Numbered from the stretch's first letter, positions 40,015 through 49,342 are shown. The stretch: DNA of 53,114 nucleotides from CAYRGC01 sp964601225 (GCA_964601225.1 CAZRMM010000010.1:1-53114), one strand, 5' to 3'. Program-made: numbers and translations. The notes: a model not told the origin generated them from the letters alone.

Positions 40015-40614
40015 ATGCTTCGCCTCCCCGCCTCCCTCGAACGCCGCCTCCAGGAAATCTTTCCTCGGGCGCGGGAACGGGAGCGTTTTGTGGTAGACGC
40101 AATCGAGGAAGCACTCGCACAGGGAACATATGAAAATGAGGATCTCCCCGAGCATGTAGGAGGCACTTTGCACCTGTTCACGGACGGCGGATCTCGCGGC
40201 AATCCGGGTGAAGCCGCCATCGGCTGCGTCCTTGAGGACCCCGCACGAGGGGTAACGCTGGAAGAACTGGGCCAGCGCATCGGAGTGGAAACCAACAATG
40301 TCGCGGAGTACCGCGCGCTGGTGGAGGGCCTCCGAATGGCGCAGAAATTCCAGCCGAACAGATTGGTGTGCCACCTCGATTCCGAATTGGTCGTCAAACA
40401 AGTGAATGGCGAATACAAGGTAAAGATGCAAACGCTCCAGCCGTACATCGACGAGATCCGCGAGCTGTCGCTCAGCTTCCCCGACGTGGTGTTCCGCCAT
40501 ATTCCACGAGGAGACAACCACCGGGCGGACGCACTCGTCAATCGCGCGCTCGATACTCAACCCGCCCCCCTGCGCCGTCCGCAACTGCGAGGTAACCCCG
40601 CGCTGCCCTTTTGA
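40015..40614 (+). CDS. RNase HI-like protein with N-terminal extension
   Basis: 199-aa protein. Residues about 50-180 are an RNase HI domain: LFTDGGSRGNPGEAAIG (first Asp), ETNNVAEYRALVEGL (Glu), CHLDSELVVKQVNG (Asp) and FRHIPRGDNHRADALVNRAL (His/Asp). It degrades RNA in RNA-DNA hybrids. The first 45 residues, LERRLQEIFPRARERERFVVDAIEEAL, look like a small helix-turn or ribbon-helix segment not normally in RNase HI, and may help substrate binding. CATACT is twelve bases upstream of the ATG; TACTTG ten. Confidence 0.9.
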   Translation: MLRLPASLERRLQEIFPRARERERFVVDAIEEALAQGTYENEDLPEHVGGTLHLFTDGGSRGNPGEAAIGCVLEDPARGVTLEELGQRIGVETNNVAEYRALVEGLRMAQKFQPNRLVCHLDSELVVKQVNGEYKVKMQTLQPYIDEIRELSLSFPDVVFRHIPRGDNHRADALVNRALDTQPAPLRRPQLRGNPALPF

Positions 40615-40659
40615 CGGATTTTCCAAGACACGCCGCATTGCTCCCGTTACACTCGGCGC

Positions 40660-41952
40660 GTGATTCGTCGTCCGATCCTCATCTGCGCCTTCGGGCTGGC
40701 CGCCACCCTCGTATCGGCCGTGCCGGCGTTTGCTGCGTCGCCCGCAACGATCACGTTTCGGCACAAGCACTTCATCGTAAAAATAAATCCGACGGAACAT
40801 CCGCAGTGGCGACGTCCCGTCACCTCATGGTCCCTGAACGGACAGGAGATCGATCCGCCCGCCGAGTGGCGCGTGGATGGAGACGTATTGCCCCCTCTGC
40901 CGGCGGGCGTTGCCCTTGAGACACGCGTGGATTGGAATCGTTCGGCCATTCGCCGCTCACTCGAAATCAACCTCTCTTCCCTGCTCGATCGGCCTGCCGG
41001 ATCGGTGACGATAAAAAAAGACGAGAAGGGAAATGTAATCTTCGACGGAATCGGCTTTACCGGTCGCGAAGTGGATTTGGATCGCGTCACGACGCTCACG
41101 ATCATGGCGCTGGAGGAAGGAATCGACACGATCGAGATCCCCGTGACCGAGACGCCTGCTACCGTGACCGTACTCGACTCCGATCTCCAGTCCCAAGGAA
41201 TCAAAGAGGTAGTAACCATCGGCGAGTCCGTTTTTAAAGGATCTCCGATCAATCGCCAGCACAACATCACGGTGGGACTGAAGCGCTTCAACGGCCACCT
41301 CATTCCACGGGGATCAACGTTCTCGTTTGTGGAAGTGCTCGGACGCGTCGACGGCTCAACGGGCTATCGCAAGGAACTGGTCATCAAAGGCGATAAGACG
41401 GAGCCTGACTACGGCGGCGGTCTCTGTCAGGTGAGCACGACGGCTTACCGCGGTGTCTGGGAGTACGGCTTCCCAATCGTCGCCCGACGTAACCACAGCT
41501 ACGCCGTGAGCTACTACGGCCCGCAGGGATCGGATGCGACGGTGTATCCGGGTTCCGCGGACATGAAGTTTCTCAACGACAGTCCCGGCGCGCTCCTCAT
41601 GCAGACCTATCAGGAGGACCAGCACGCATATTTCATCTACTACGGCACGAAAGATGAACGTCGCAGTGAAGTATGGGGACCGCTTATCCTCAGCACCAAG
41701 ACCGCCCCTCCCGACCGCACGGTCTATACGTCGGAACTTCCCCCCGGCGAAAAGCGCAAAGTGGGAGACCGACACCCCGGCATGACGGCGCTGTGGTACC
41801 GCTTCCGGACGACGGCGGCGGGCGAGGAAAAAATGGAACCCGTGCTCTCCGTATACGAGGCACGACCGCTGTACTACGAGGTAGGAGCGGATCCGAATGC
41901 CGTTCCGACGGGAAGCGCCATCGATACGCCCGAACCGCCACGAATCTTCTAA
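40660..41952 (+). CDS. VanW-family secreted protein
   Basis: 430-aa protein with signal peptide ILICAFGLAATLVSAVPAFAAS, cleavage after about residue 25. A peptidoglycan-binding-like region (about 60-190) is followed by the VanW domain: GLKRFNGHLIPRGSTFSFVEVLG and GGGLCQVSTTAYRGVWEYGF, RRNHSYAVSYYGPQGSDATVYPG. VanW proteins occur beside vancomycin-resistance genes in some bacteria but are widespread in CPR and their function is unknown, probably cell-wall related. Start is GTG 40660 with TACACT exactly six bases upstream. Confidence 0.92.
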   Translation: MIRRPILICAFGLAATLVSAVPAFAASPATITFRHKHFIVKINPTEHPQWRRPVTSWSLNGQEIDPPAEWRVDGDVLPPLPAGVALETRVDWNRSAIRRSLEINLSSLLDRPAGSVTIKKDEKGNVIFDGIGFTGREVDLDRVTTLTIMALEEGIDTIEIPVTETPATVTVLDSDLQSQGIKEVVTIGESVFKGSPINRQHNITVGLKRFNGHLIPRGSTFSFVEVLGRVDGSTGYRKELVIKGDKTEPDYGGGLCQVSTTAYRGVWEYGFPIVARRNHSYAVSYYGPQGSDATVYPGSADMKFLNDSPGALLMQTYQEDQHAYFIYYGTKDERRSEVWGPLILSTKTAPPDRTVYTSELPPGEKRKVGDRHPGMTALWYRFRTTAAGEEKMEPVLSVYEARPLYYEVGADPNAVPTGSAIDTPEPPRIF

Positions 41953-41962
41953 TGCACCGGAC

Positions 41963-42607
41963 ATGAACCGCTCGCGCCCCCTCGATGCCCTGGTTCTGCG
42001 CACACACGATGTCGGTGAGGCCGACCGTTTCTGTATCTTCCTTACGGCGGAAGAGGGAAAGGTCGCCGCACGCGCGGCGGGAGCGCGTCGCCCCACAAGC
42101 CGCATCGGCGCGGCACTCGTGCCGTTCTCCGAAGTGCGGATACTTCTGAAAGAATCATCTGCAGGAAACATCGTCGCGTCCGCGCAACGAACCGAAGAAG
42201 GATTCACTCTCGGCCTATCAGCTTTCGGCCAAGCGAGCGAGGGCGCAGAGCTTCTCCTCAGGCTTTTGCAGGACGAAGAGTCCGTCCCGGGGGTTTTTCC
42301 ACTGACGATTTCCTTTCTTCGTGCCTGCGCTTTCGGCCTCCATGATGCCTATCCTCGCTTTGGATTGCGTCTTTTACACCTTCTCGGGCTTCTGCCTGCG
42401 GCCGAAAATGCGAGGCGCCTTCACCCCCTCACGCGGGAAGACGCGACGTATCTGTCACTGGTCACCGGGAAGAGCGGTGACGCACTCTGGACCGCAGAGG
42501 AACCTCTCGGCCCCCGACTGACTTCACTGCTGTCGCTCCTGCTGGGAGATCACCTGTCATCCCCCCTCAAGGCAACCGGAGTCAGCGACCGTTTGCGACG
42601 GCTCTAA
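41963..42607 (+). CDS. recO: DNA repair protein RecO
   Basis: 214-aa protein. LDALVLRTHDVGEADRFCIFLTAEEGKVAARAAGARRP matches the N-terminal OB fold of RecO, with PFSEVRILLKES following; the rest is the helical domain. The C-terminal four-cysteine zinc site of many RecO proteins is absent, as in some other lineages. RecO loads RecA onto single-stranded DNA together with RecR. ATG 41963 is chosen because RecO similarity begins here; the frame upstream overlaps the VanW gene. The stop codon directly abuts the convergent ftsX stop. Confidence 0.82.
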   Translation: MNRSRPLDALVLRTHDVGEADRFCIFLTAEEGKVAARAAGARRPTSRIGAALVPFSEVRILLKESSAGNIVASAQRTEEGFTLGLSAFGQASEGAELLLRLLQDEESVPGVFPLTISFLRACAFGLHDAYPRFGLRLLHLLGLLPAAENARRLHPLTREDATYLSLVTGKSGDALWTAEEPLGPRLTSLLSLLLGDHLSSPLKATGVSDRLRRL

Positions 42608-43552
42608 TCAATAACGCGCGGCGGCATCGCGGCGGATCCCCATCCACGCACCGAGGAACGATACGAGCGGGATCGCGACGAGTTCGGCGACGGCTACCGG
42701 CAAACTCCAGAAAAGCAGGATGCGACCCGTCTCGATCCGAAGCGCGTGGAGAGACCCTCCCATGCCGATACCCGGAACAAGCGACGGCAGGAAGGAAACG
42801 AACGCCGCAAGGAAGATGACCGAAAGAACGCACCCCATGAGCAACAAGAAAGAGGATTCGGTCGCAAACGGCACCAAGAGCGAGAAGGGCGGCGTTCCCG
42901 CGACCCTCTCCACCATCAGCTCATCGCGGCGAACCATCGCACGGCGACGCACAAATTCCACAAGAAGCAACACGCAGACGATGAAGAGAATGGACGAAAG
43001 ACCGACCGAGAGAGTCTTGAGAGAACCGGTAAGGGCGCGCATCTCCTGCACTTCCCTCTCCTGATCCCCAACGGTGGAAAGCGAAGCCGGGTCGACGATC
43101 CGGCTCCATTCCGGCTTCCGTGCGAACGACGAAAAATCATCGAACGCCTCAAGGGAACGGAGCGTCACGGCGACGGTATCTGGGAACGGATTCCTGATTT
43201 TGAACTGTTCAAGGAACGAAATCAGCTCCGGCTGACGAAGGCGCTCCCTTTCGTATGCCTGCTCACGCGTGATGTATTCCACGCGCTCCACGTCGGGCAA
43301 ATCGCGAGCCGCGACAAGGAAATCCTGCACGTCGTTCACGGGAGCCGTCTTGAGCACTTCAAGACGAATGGAATTCCCCGACGTCAGCAACACTCCGGCT
43401 GCCTGCAGCGCGAACAGCACGAGAAGAAACAGCTGCACGAGGCTGAGCACCCCCGTGATCGCCACGAGGCTTCCGATCCAGGATCGGTCGCGGGAAAGAG
43501 TCATGATTCCCCGCCGAATGCCGCGGCGGACAAGAAGAGTATTCAAAGCCAC
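42608..43552 (-). CDS. ftsX: Cell-division protein FtsX
   Basis: 314-aa membrane protein with four predicted helices: one near residue 30-55, then an extracellular loop domain (about 60-190, VEYITREQAYERERLRQPELISFLEQ), and three in the C-terminal FtsX/MacB permease domain ending LVSFLGAWMGIR. With FtsE it forms an ABC-type complex that controls peptidoglycan hydrolases at the septum. The start is GTG 43552 with TAGAAT seven bases upstream; the in-frame ATG at 43561 lies inside the -10 box. ftsE is not adjacent. Confidence 0.9.
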   Translation of the reverse strand: MALNTLLVRRGIRRGIMTLSRDRSWIGSLVAITGVLSLVQLFLLVLFALQAAGVLLTSGNSIRLEVLKTAPVNDVQDFLVAARDLPDVERVEYITREQAYERERLRQPELISFLEQFKIRNPFPDTVAVTLRSLEAFDDFSSFARKPEWSRIVDPASLSTVGDQEREVQEMRALTGSLKTLSVGLSSILFIVCVLLLVEFVRRRAMVRRDELMVERVAGTPPFSLLVPFATESSFLLLMGCVLSVIFLAAFVSFLPSLVPGIGMGGSLHALRIETGRILLFWSLPVAVAELVAIPLVSFLGAWMGIRRDAAARY

Positions 43553-43653
43553 GGGCCTCATTCTAGCGATCGACGCCGCGCGCGCACGTTGTGGGAGTGG
43601 CGAGAGTGATGTCTGGTGAGACGAGCAACCGAGGGAACCGAAGCAATCAAAGA

Positions 43654-43674
43654 AACCGAGGATGATCCTCGGTT
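43654..43674. terminator. Perfect palindrome between ftsX and the TPR gene
   Basis: 10-bp perfect stem AACCGAGGAT / ATCCTCGGTT with one loop base, within a region of repeated ACCGA words (43,626-43,683). It lies between two minus-strand genes, and could end the TPR transcript, which reaches it first. Confidence 0.55.
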
Positions 43675-43695
43675 GCATCGGTTTTGTCCGTTGCT

Positions 43696-44310
43696 TTACA
43701 GGGATTGCTTCACTTTCTGCGTCGGCGCAACCGCAAGACGCTTGATTGCCTCCATACACTCCCTCGCTCGCTCGTTTTGAGGGTCCAGATCCAAAGAGCG
43801 CTGGAAAAGAGCCTTGGCGCGCGGAAAGTCGCGGGTCTCCAGGTACGTCACTCCAAGATCGCAAAGCGTGAGTGGCGAATCGGCATCCAGGTTAAGGGCG
43901 CGCTCAAGCGTGACGATGCCCTGGGCGCGCTGGCCCAGATGGAAAAGCGCCCAACCGAGGCAGCGGAGGATTTCGGCGTTGTTCGGACGAAGCGAGTTCG
44001 AGCGGCGCAAATGTGCCACCGCCTTCTCCCAGTGCTCGTCTTGGGAGCGGAGAAAGCCGAGGATGTATTCGCCGGTGTAACTCTCGGGGTCGAGCTGCAC
44101 CGCGCGGCTGGCCGCAGCCTCAGCACGCTCGTATTCCTGCAGGCTCAGCTCATTGTCCGCGATCTCCTCGTATGCCGCCACATTCTCCGGATCCTCAAGA
44201 AGCAACTCCTCCAAAAGGGCGATTGCCTCGCGATACCGGCCCTCCAGTTTCAGCTGCTCTGCCTGCTCCAAGCGGGCGAGAATTTCGGGGGTGGAATCGT
44301 CGTGAATCAT
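43696..44310 (-). CDS. Tetratricopeptide-repeat protein
   Basis: 204-aa protein made of about five TPR units, for example EQAEQLKLEGRYREAIALLE, AYEEIADNELSLQEYERAEA, ILRCLGWALFHLGQRAQGIV and LCDLGVTYLETRDFPRAKAL. No signal peptide or other domain. TPR units mediate protein-protein contact; the partner is unknown. ATG 44310 has TACACT eight bases upstream, in a tandem TACACTTACACT. The longer frame upstream adds a hydrophobic stretch not typical of TPR and lacks support. Confidence 0.85.
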   Translation of the reverse strand: MIHDDSTPEILARLEQAEQLKLEGRYREAIALLEELLLEDPENVAAYEEIADNELSLQEYERAEAAASRAVQLDPESYTGEYILGFLRSQDEHWEKAVAHLRRSNSLRPNNAEILRCLGWALFHLGQRAQGIVTLERALNLDADSPLTLCDLGVTYLETRDFPRAKALFQRSLDLDPQNERARECMEAIKRLAVAPTQKVKQSL

Positions 44311-44427
44311 GGAGTGTAAGTGTAGCGGGACCGGGGAGCGGAAGCCACTGAGTCCAAGGATTTTTTCCGGGAATCGGGCGGCAGGAATCAATCTCTATTT
44401 TGCCGCAGCGGAAGGATACGACCGATC

Positions 44428-44760
44428 TTAATAAAGGATGGCAAAGAGAGTGCGGAGAATGCCGTACGCCCCCAGGACGATGCCCATGCCAATAAGTGAG
44501 CCAATCATGATCTTTTTCCCCTTGTCCACCATGTTGCTGTCGCCGTGGGATGCGACAAGATACGAAGCGCCGACAAGGAAAAGAACCGTAGAAACGCTGA
44601 TGATGCTTGCGGCCGCAAATCCGTAGATATTTGCGAAAACCTGCTCGAGAGAAATCCGCACGCCCGTATTGAGGACAAGCGATCGGTTCGTGAGCGCCAT
44701 GGCCTGCGCGGGTGCCAAAAAGGCAAGGAAGCCGAGGAAGGAAACGCACCGTCGAGACAT
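44428..44760 (-). CDS. VirB2/TrbC-like small membrane protein (pilin-like)
   Basis: 110-aa protein. An N-terminal signal-like segment (CVSFLGFLAFLAPAQAMA, cleavage after about residue 19) is followed by two helices, the first in FAAASIISVSTVLFLVGASYLV and the second in IMIGSLIGMGIVLGAYGILRTLFAIL, linked by ASHGDSNMVDKGKK. This G-D-x-x-x-x-x-x-K-K linker is typical of the TrbC/VirB2-like proteins abundant in CPR genomes, perhaps type IV secretion pilins. No other secretion gene is nearby. ATG 44760 has TATACT exactly six bases upstream. Confidence 0.65.
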   Translation of the reverse strand: MSRRCVSFLGFLAFLAPAQAMALTNRSLVLNTGVRISLEQVFANIYGFAAASIISVSTVLFLVGASYLVASHGDSNMVDKGKKIMIGSLIGMGIVLGAYGILRTLFAILY

Positions 44761-44920
44761 CTGGAAAGTATACCAGAAATAGGCTCGGTTTGGAACCCGG
44801 TTCATGGCGGATAACCAGTGCCAAACTGCCAAAAGCTCCGCCTATGATCTTTTCGCTTTTCCCCTGATTTCTTGGCTTCTGGCCTACCTCCCGAGGGCGG
44901 CCTCCTCTACACTCCCCCCG

Positions 44921-47900
44921 ATGGACGCCCGGTTCTCTCTTCGCTCCGTTGGACAACCTTCTTCGCTCCCTCCGCGGAGGGAGCCTTCCGCCGTCCCCCC
45001 GACCCCGAAGGGCAAAGCCCGATTCCTGACGATAGGGCGTCCCTTGAAGGAAAAATTGATCCTGCTTCTTGGCGGGCCGGATGCAAGCCGAAAAACCAGA
45101 ATGCTTCGCGGCACCGGAATCACCGCGGGCCTCATTGCCCTCTACTTCGTCTTCCTCTTTCTGACGCTTCCGAGCATTAACGAACAAACGATCGGTCAGG
45201 CCGCTCAGAGCACGGTAATCACGGATCGCAACGGCGTCGAACTCTATCGCCTCTTCGGAGAAGAAGATCGCACATACGTGCACGGCGAAGACATCCCGCG
45301 CAGCATGAAAGACGCCGTCGTCGCGATTGAAGATGAGCGCTTCTACGATCGCGGCTGTCTCGATTTCCGTGCGCTCGCGCGTGCCGTGTTGCATCTCGGG
45401 AAATCCGGCGGCGCAAGCACGATCACCCGACAACTCGCGCGTAACGCCCTGGATCTGAACCATGAAAACGTCATCAATCGTAAGTTGAAAGAACTGATCC
45501 TCGGTTGCCAACTGGAACACACCTATGACAAAGAGAAAATCCTCGAGCTCTACCTCAACTGGATTCCCTTCGGCCAGAACGCCTACGGCGTGGAACAGGC
45601 AAGCCAACGGTACTTCGGAAAATCGGTGAAGGATCTTTCGCTCGCCGAGTCCGCGGTACTCGCAAGTCTCCCGCAAATGCCGAGCTATCTCAGTCCATAC
45701 GGCAGAAATGTGCATACCGTCGTCTCCGAGCGCACCCTCGAACGCATCAAGAACGGAACGGTAACTTCGTCCGACCAAATTGCGGATGACGACTTCACTC
45801 TCGGACTGCTCGGCGCCGACGCGGGCACGGGCAGTACCGTGGTGTACGTGGGAGGTCGCACCGACCAGGTGCTTCATAACATGACGTCGCAGGGTTTCAT
45901 CACGCAGACCGAGCACGATGCCGCAATCAAAGATCTCAAGACCCTCACGTTTAAACCTGCGCGCGAATCAATCCGCGCGCCCCACTTTGTCCTGTGGACC
46001 AAAGACATTCTCGAAAAGAACTTCGCGGAAGGAGCGGAGAAGGGCATCCTCGAACAGGGCGGACTGACGATCCAAACCACGTTGGATTGGCGACTGCAGG
46101 AGGCGGCGGAAAAAATTGTGGCATCCCATCGGGAAGACTTCCAGAAACGTTTCATGGCAAACAACATGGCGCTTATCGCGATGGATCCGAAGACGCGCGA
46201 AGTTCTCGCCTACGTTGGAAACGCCGACTACGCGGATGAGGAAGCCGGAGGAAAGATCGACATGGTCCAGGTTCCTCGTCAGCCCGGCTCCAGCTTCAAG
46301 CCGTTCGTCTATGCAGGAGCCTTCCTGCAGGGATACAACCCGGCCACGGTTCTCTACGACGTTCCCACGAAGTTCGGCACCTACGAACCGCAGAACTATG
46401 AAGGCAGTTTCCAAGGTCTCATGACGGCGCGTCAGGCTCTCGGAGGCTCTCGGAATATTCCCGCCATTAAAGCGTATTTCCTCGCCGGCGAGGAACCGAA
46501 GCTCCTCGCGCTTGCCGATGCCCTCGGCATGCCTACCCCGAGCCGGAACGTGCCAAGCGAGGGCTATGGTCCAGCCATGGCTATCGGCGCGGCAGAGACG
46601 CCTCTGTATGAAATGGCCCAGGGCTACGCCACACTTGCCGATGCCGGCCTCGCGAAATCGCCCGTTGCCATCCTGAAGATCACCGACCGTCGGGGAAATC
46701 TTCTCCCGATTCCGGGCGAAGACGCCTCCGAATCGGAGGCGCTCGATCCCCGCGTCGCGTACCAAGTGACGTCCGTCCTCAGCGATGCTTCCGTTCGCCC
46801 CGGCGAGTACTGGCAATCCATCCTCTCCGTTCCGGGCTATCAGGCGGCTGCGAAGACTGGCACCAGTAACAAGTGTCTCAAGCGCGACGAAAAGCAAAAC
46901 TGCACCGAGCGCCGCCCGGATAACACCTGGACCATGGGCTACACTCCGAACCTCGTCACGGGAGTGTGGGTGGGCAACGCATCCGCCGAACCTCTTTCCC
47001 CCTCCGCGGACGGCCTTACGCTCGCGGCGCCTCTGTGGCACGATTTCATGGTAAAGGCACACGAGATCCTCAAGGAAAACCCCGACGGCTCTCCGCATGC
47101 CCTCACCGCCAATTTCACGATGCCGAGCGGCATGGTGGAACCCCAGATTTCGATGTTATCGGGAGAGCTTCCAACGGAATGCACGCCGATCAGCATGCGA
47201 CGCGGAGACGTTTTCCTGAGCGAGAATGCGCCGACTCTCGCCGATCCCGGTTGTGCCAATTTGGAAGTCGATCGCGTGACCGGGCTTCTGGCTTCGGACG
47301 AATGTCCGGTGGAAGCGCGTGAAATGCGCAGCTTCGTGATACCGGTGACGGTTCTTGAGGATCGTTTCCCGCAGTGGAAGCAATCCATCGTCTCCTGGCT
47401 CACGTCCCGACAGCCGACGATGGGGCCCGACGGCAAGCCGACCAGCGGCTCGGGCGCCTCATTCATTCTCGGCCTCGCACCGGTGGAAAAATGCACCATC
47501 GCGGCAACGCCCGGACGCGAAATAAAGCCGAAACTCTCGATTCTCTCTCCGGCGCAGGGTGGCTCAGCCGCTTATCCCGCCTTTCGTCCGGATCTGAAAT
47601 TCACGGTGGGTTCGAAAGTGAGGGAAATCCGCTTCAACGTCGACGAAAAAGATCTCCCATCATGGACCACGGAACCCTTCGAGGGCTCCATCCGCGTCCC
47701 TCGAAGCATTAAAGAGGAAGGAATGCATACGCTCACCGTTACGGTGGTGGACGAGTACTTCAATGAAGTGTCCGACTCCGTGCGTTTCACCTTCGAACAG
47801 GACACGAGCGGCCCGCGCGTGTTCCTTACGTCGCCGCCGGACGGCACCGTGGTACAGACTGGCTCCGGCATTCTCATGCGCGCCGAAGCCAACGATTCGG

Positions 47901-48118
47901 AAGGGTCGCTCAAGTACGTCGAGTTCTACTTGGATGACCTCCTTCTCACTCGTAAGCCCCGCGAACCGTACGAAGTCGAGTACACGCCGCCCTTGATCAT
48001 GCCGGGCGGGCATACCGTCCGCGCCGTCGCCACTGACGACGCCGGCAACACGACGGAGGATACCGTGCGCATCACCGTGGAGGAAGCCGGGGAGACCGGC
48101 AGCGGCGCGACGGAGTGA
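44921..48118 (+). CDS. Bifunctional penicillin-binding protein 1A-type with Ig-like C-terminus
   Basis: 1065-aa peptidoglycan synthase. A proline-rich cytoplasmic tail (1-40), a membrane helix (about 65-84), a GT51 transglycosylase domain with catalytic EDERFYD (137-143), STITRQLARN and ELYLNWIPFGQNAYG, then a transpeptidase domain with S457-S-F-K460, S510-R-N and K645-T-G-T. The last 200 residues contain Ig-like beta-sandwich units (HTLTVTVVDEYFNEVSD; GHTVRAVATDDAGNTTED), which may bind the wall. ATG 44921 is chosen with TACACT seven bases upstream; the longer frame adds 39 residues. It abuts the convergent gene's stop with no gap. Confidence 0.94.
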   Translation: MDARFSLRSVGQPSSLPPRREPSAVPPTPKGKARFLTIGRPLKEKLILLLGGPDASRKTRMLRGTGITAGLIALYFVFLFLTLPSINEQTIGQAAQSTVITDRNGVELYRLFGEEDRTYVHGEDIPRSMKDAVVAIEDERFYDRGCLDFRALARAVLHLGKSGGASTITRQLARNALDLNHENVINRKLKELILGCQLEHTYDKEKILELYLNWIPFGQNAYGVEQASQRYFGKSVKDLSLAESAVLASLPQMPSYLSPYGRNVHTVVSERTLERIKNGTVTSSDQIADDDFTLGLLGADAGTGSTVVYVGGRTDQVLHNMTSQGFITQTEHDAAIKDLKTLTFKPARESIRAPHFVLWTKDILEKNFAEGAEKGILEQGGLTIQTTLDWRLQEAAEKIVASHREDFQKRFMANNMALIAMDPKTREVLAYVGNADYADEEAGGKIDMVQVPRQPGSSFKPFVYAGAFLQGYNPATVLYDVPTKFGTYEPQNYEGSFQGLMTARQALGGSRNIPAIKAYFLAGEEPKLLALADALGMPTPSRNVPSEGYGPAMAIGAAETPLYEMAQGYATLADAGLAKSPVAILKITDRRGNLLPIPGEDASESEALDPRVAYQVTSVLSDASVRPGEYWQSILSVPGYQAAAKTGTSNKCLKRDEKQNCTERRPDNTWTMGYTPNLVTGVWVGNASAEPLSPSADGLTLAAPLWHDFMVKAHEILKENPDGSPHALTANFTMPSGMVEPQISMLSGELPTECTPISMRRGDVFLSENAPTLADPGCANLEVDRVTGLLASDECPVEAREMRSFVIPVTVLEDRFPQWKQSIVSWLTSRQPTMGPDGKPTSGSGASFILGLAPVEKCTIAATPGREIKPKLSILSPAQGGSAAYPAFRPDLKFTVGSKVREIRFNVDEKDLPSWTTEPFEGSIRVPRSIKEEGMHTLTVTVVDEYFNEVSDSVRFTFEQDTSGPRVFLTSPPDGTVVQTGSGILMRAEANDSEGSLKYVEFYLDDLLLTRKPREPYEVEYTPPLIMPGGHTVRAVATDDAGNTTEDTVRITVEEAGETGSGATE

Positions 48119-48397
48119 TCAGCGCAGGTCCAGATCGGACAGCATGAAGGCGATGAGCTCTTCATCGACGGCGGGACGCACCGGCTCTTCCGTCTCGAGG
48201 AGATACCCGTAACGATGGTGCGTCTGCGTGAGCAGCTTGCCGATGTTCTCCCTCGCACGCCCTCGTGCGTCCGCCTGCTTGGCGCGTTCGATGCGCTGCA
48301 ACCACGACTCCTTCTCCTCGGTTTCCCGATCTCGCCAAACGCCCTCGCCGTCGAAGACGTTCGGCTGGGATTCTTTCATATACTCGCGAAGGGCCAT
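48119..48397 (-). CDS. Hypothetical charged protein
   Basis: 92-aa protein, highly charged and probably helical (RDRETEEKESWLQRIERAKQ; ADARGRARENIGKLL). No known family, signal or membrane segment. Its TGA directly abuts the PBP gene's TGA on the other strand. Start ATG 48397 has no convincing promoter box nearby (a possible TACTGG lies about 22 bases upstream), so the start is less sure. It lies downstream of yebC on the same strand, about 150 bp away. Confidence 0.55.
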   Translation of the reverse strand: MALREYMKESQPNVFDGEGVWRDRETEEKESWLQRIERAKQADARGRARENIGKLLTQTHHRYGYLLETEEPVRPAVDEELIAFMLSDLDLR

Positions 48398-48546
48398 GGC
48401 ACGAGGGGGAAAGATGCTGCCAGTATCCCCTCTGAATATCGAGACAACGAATTTTTTATGATGTCAATAATGGAACGCCGCAGCCGCAAGCGACGATTTT
48501 GCAATCCAAGCGCCTCTATATGCTCTGATCACCAATGGACGAATTT

Positions 48547-49281
48547 TCAGAGGAAGTCCGCGTTGGTATGCACCTCGCTGACGTCCTCGTCCTCCTCGAT
48601 GACTTCCATGAACGCATGCACCTTCTCGGCGGTGGCTTCGTCGGCGATCGGCGCCTTCTGCTTCGGGATGTACGAGAGACCGGCCGAGAGAACCGACCAG
48701 CCGTTCTTCTTGAGAAAATCCGCGACGGGCTTCCAGTTGGTCACGGACGTGACGACCCTGAGCACCTTATCTTGTTCGGCGATGTCGTCGGCGCCGAAAT
48801 CGATGAGCTCCAACTCGAGTTCCTCGAGGCTTTGGGTCGCCGTCTCCGGCCGCTCGGCCACGACGAGCCCCTTGCGCTCGAACATCCACGCCACCGATCC
48901 CCCGTCGGCCACTCTTCCGCCGTGCTTCTGGATGGCGGTGCGGACGTTCGAGGCGGTGCGGTTCCGGTTATCGGAGAGGCATTCGATGATGTACGCCGTT
49001 CCCGCGGGGCCGTACGCCTCATAGAGGATCTCTTCCATCTGCCCTTCCCCTTTGAGTTCGCCCGTTCCCTTCTTGATGGCGCGGTCGATGTTGGCGTTCG
49101 GGACGCTGTCCGCCTTGGCGTTGTCGATGGCGAGGCGGAGTGCGGTATTCGTGGCGGGATCCCCGCCGCGCTGCGCGGCGATCTGGATGAGCCTCGCATG
49201 GCGCGTGTATGCCTTGCCGCGCTTGGCATCCTGCGCACCCTTACGCACCCTGATGTTCGCCCATTTACTGTGACCTGACAT
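48547..49281 (-). CDS. yebC: YebC/PmpR-family translation/transcription regulator
   Basis: 244-aa protein starting SGHSKWANIRVRKGAQDAKRGK, the family signature, followed by NIDRAIKKGTGE, EEILYEAYGPAGTAYIIECLSDN, and GGRVADGGSVAWMFERKG. The family was long called transcriptional regulators; some members are now known to help ribosomes through proline-rich stretches. Start at ATG 49281; the longer frame would add 46 residues that are not family-like. No clear promoter box at the usual distance (TACGT overlaps the start). Confidence 0.94.
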   Translation of the reverse strand: MSGHSKWANIRVRKGAQDAKRGKAYTRHARLIQIAAQRGGDPATNTALRLAIDNAKADSVPNANIDRAIKKGTGELKGEGQMEEILYEAYGPAGTAYIIECLSDNRNRTASNVRTAIQKHGGRVADGGSVAWMFERKGLVVAERPETATQSLEELELELIDFGADDIAEQDKVLRVVTSVTNWKPVADFLKKNGWSVLSAGLSYIPKQKAPIADEATAEKVHAFMEVIEEDEDVSEVHTNADFL

Positions 49282-49325
49282 ACGTACCGATTGGGAAAAC
49301 TGATATTTGCATCCACGAAGTGTCA

Positions 49326-49342
49326 CCCTGAGCTCGTCGAAG
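49326..49342. repeat. Short dispersed repeat, CCTGAGC..GTCGAAG type
   Basis: CCCTGAGCTCGTCGAAG lies upstream of yebC and close to the hypothetical gene at 49448. It matches 52,394-52,412 (CCCTGAGCTTGTCGAAGGG) except for one base. Similar GCTCAGGA and CTTCG words occur in the inverted repeat at 24,690-24,742. Confidence 0.7.
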
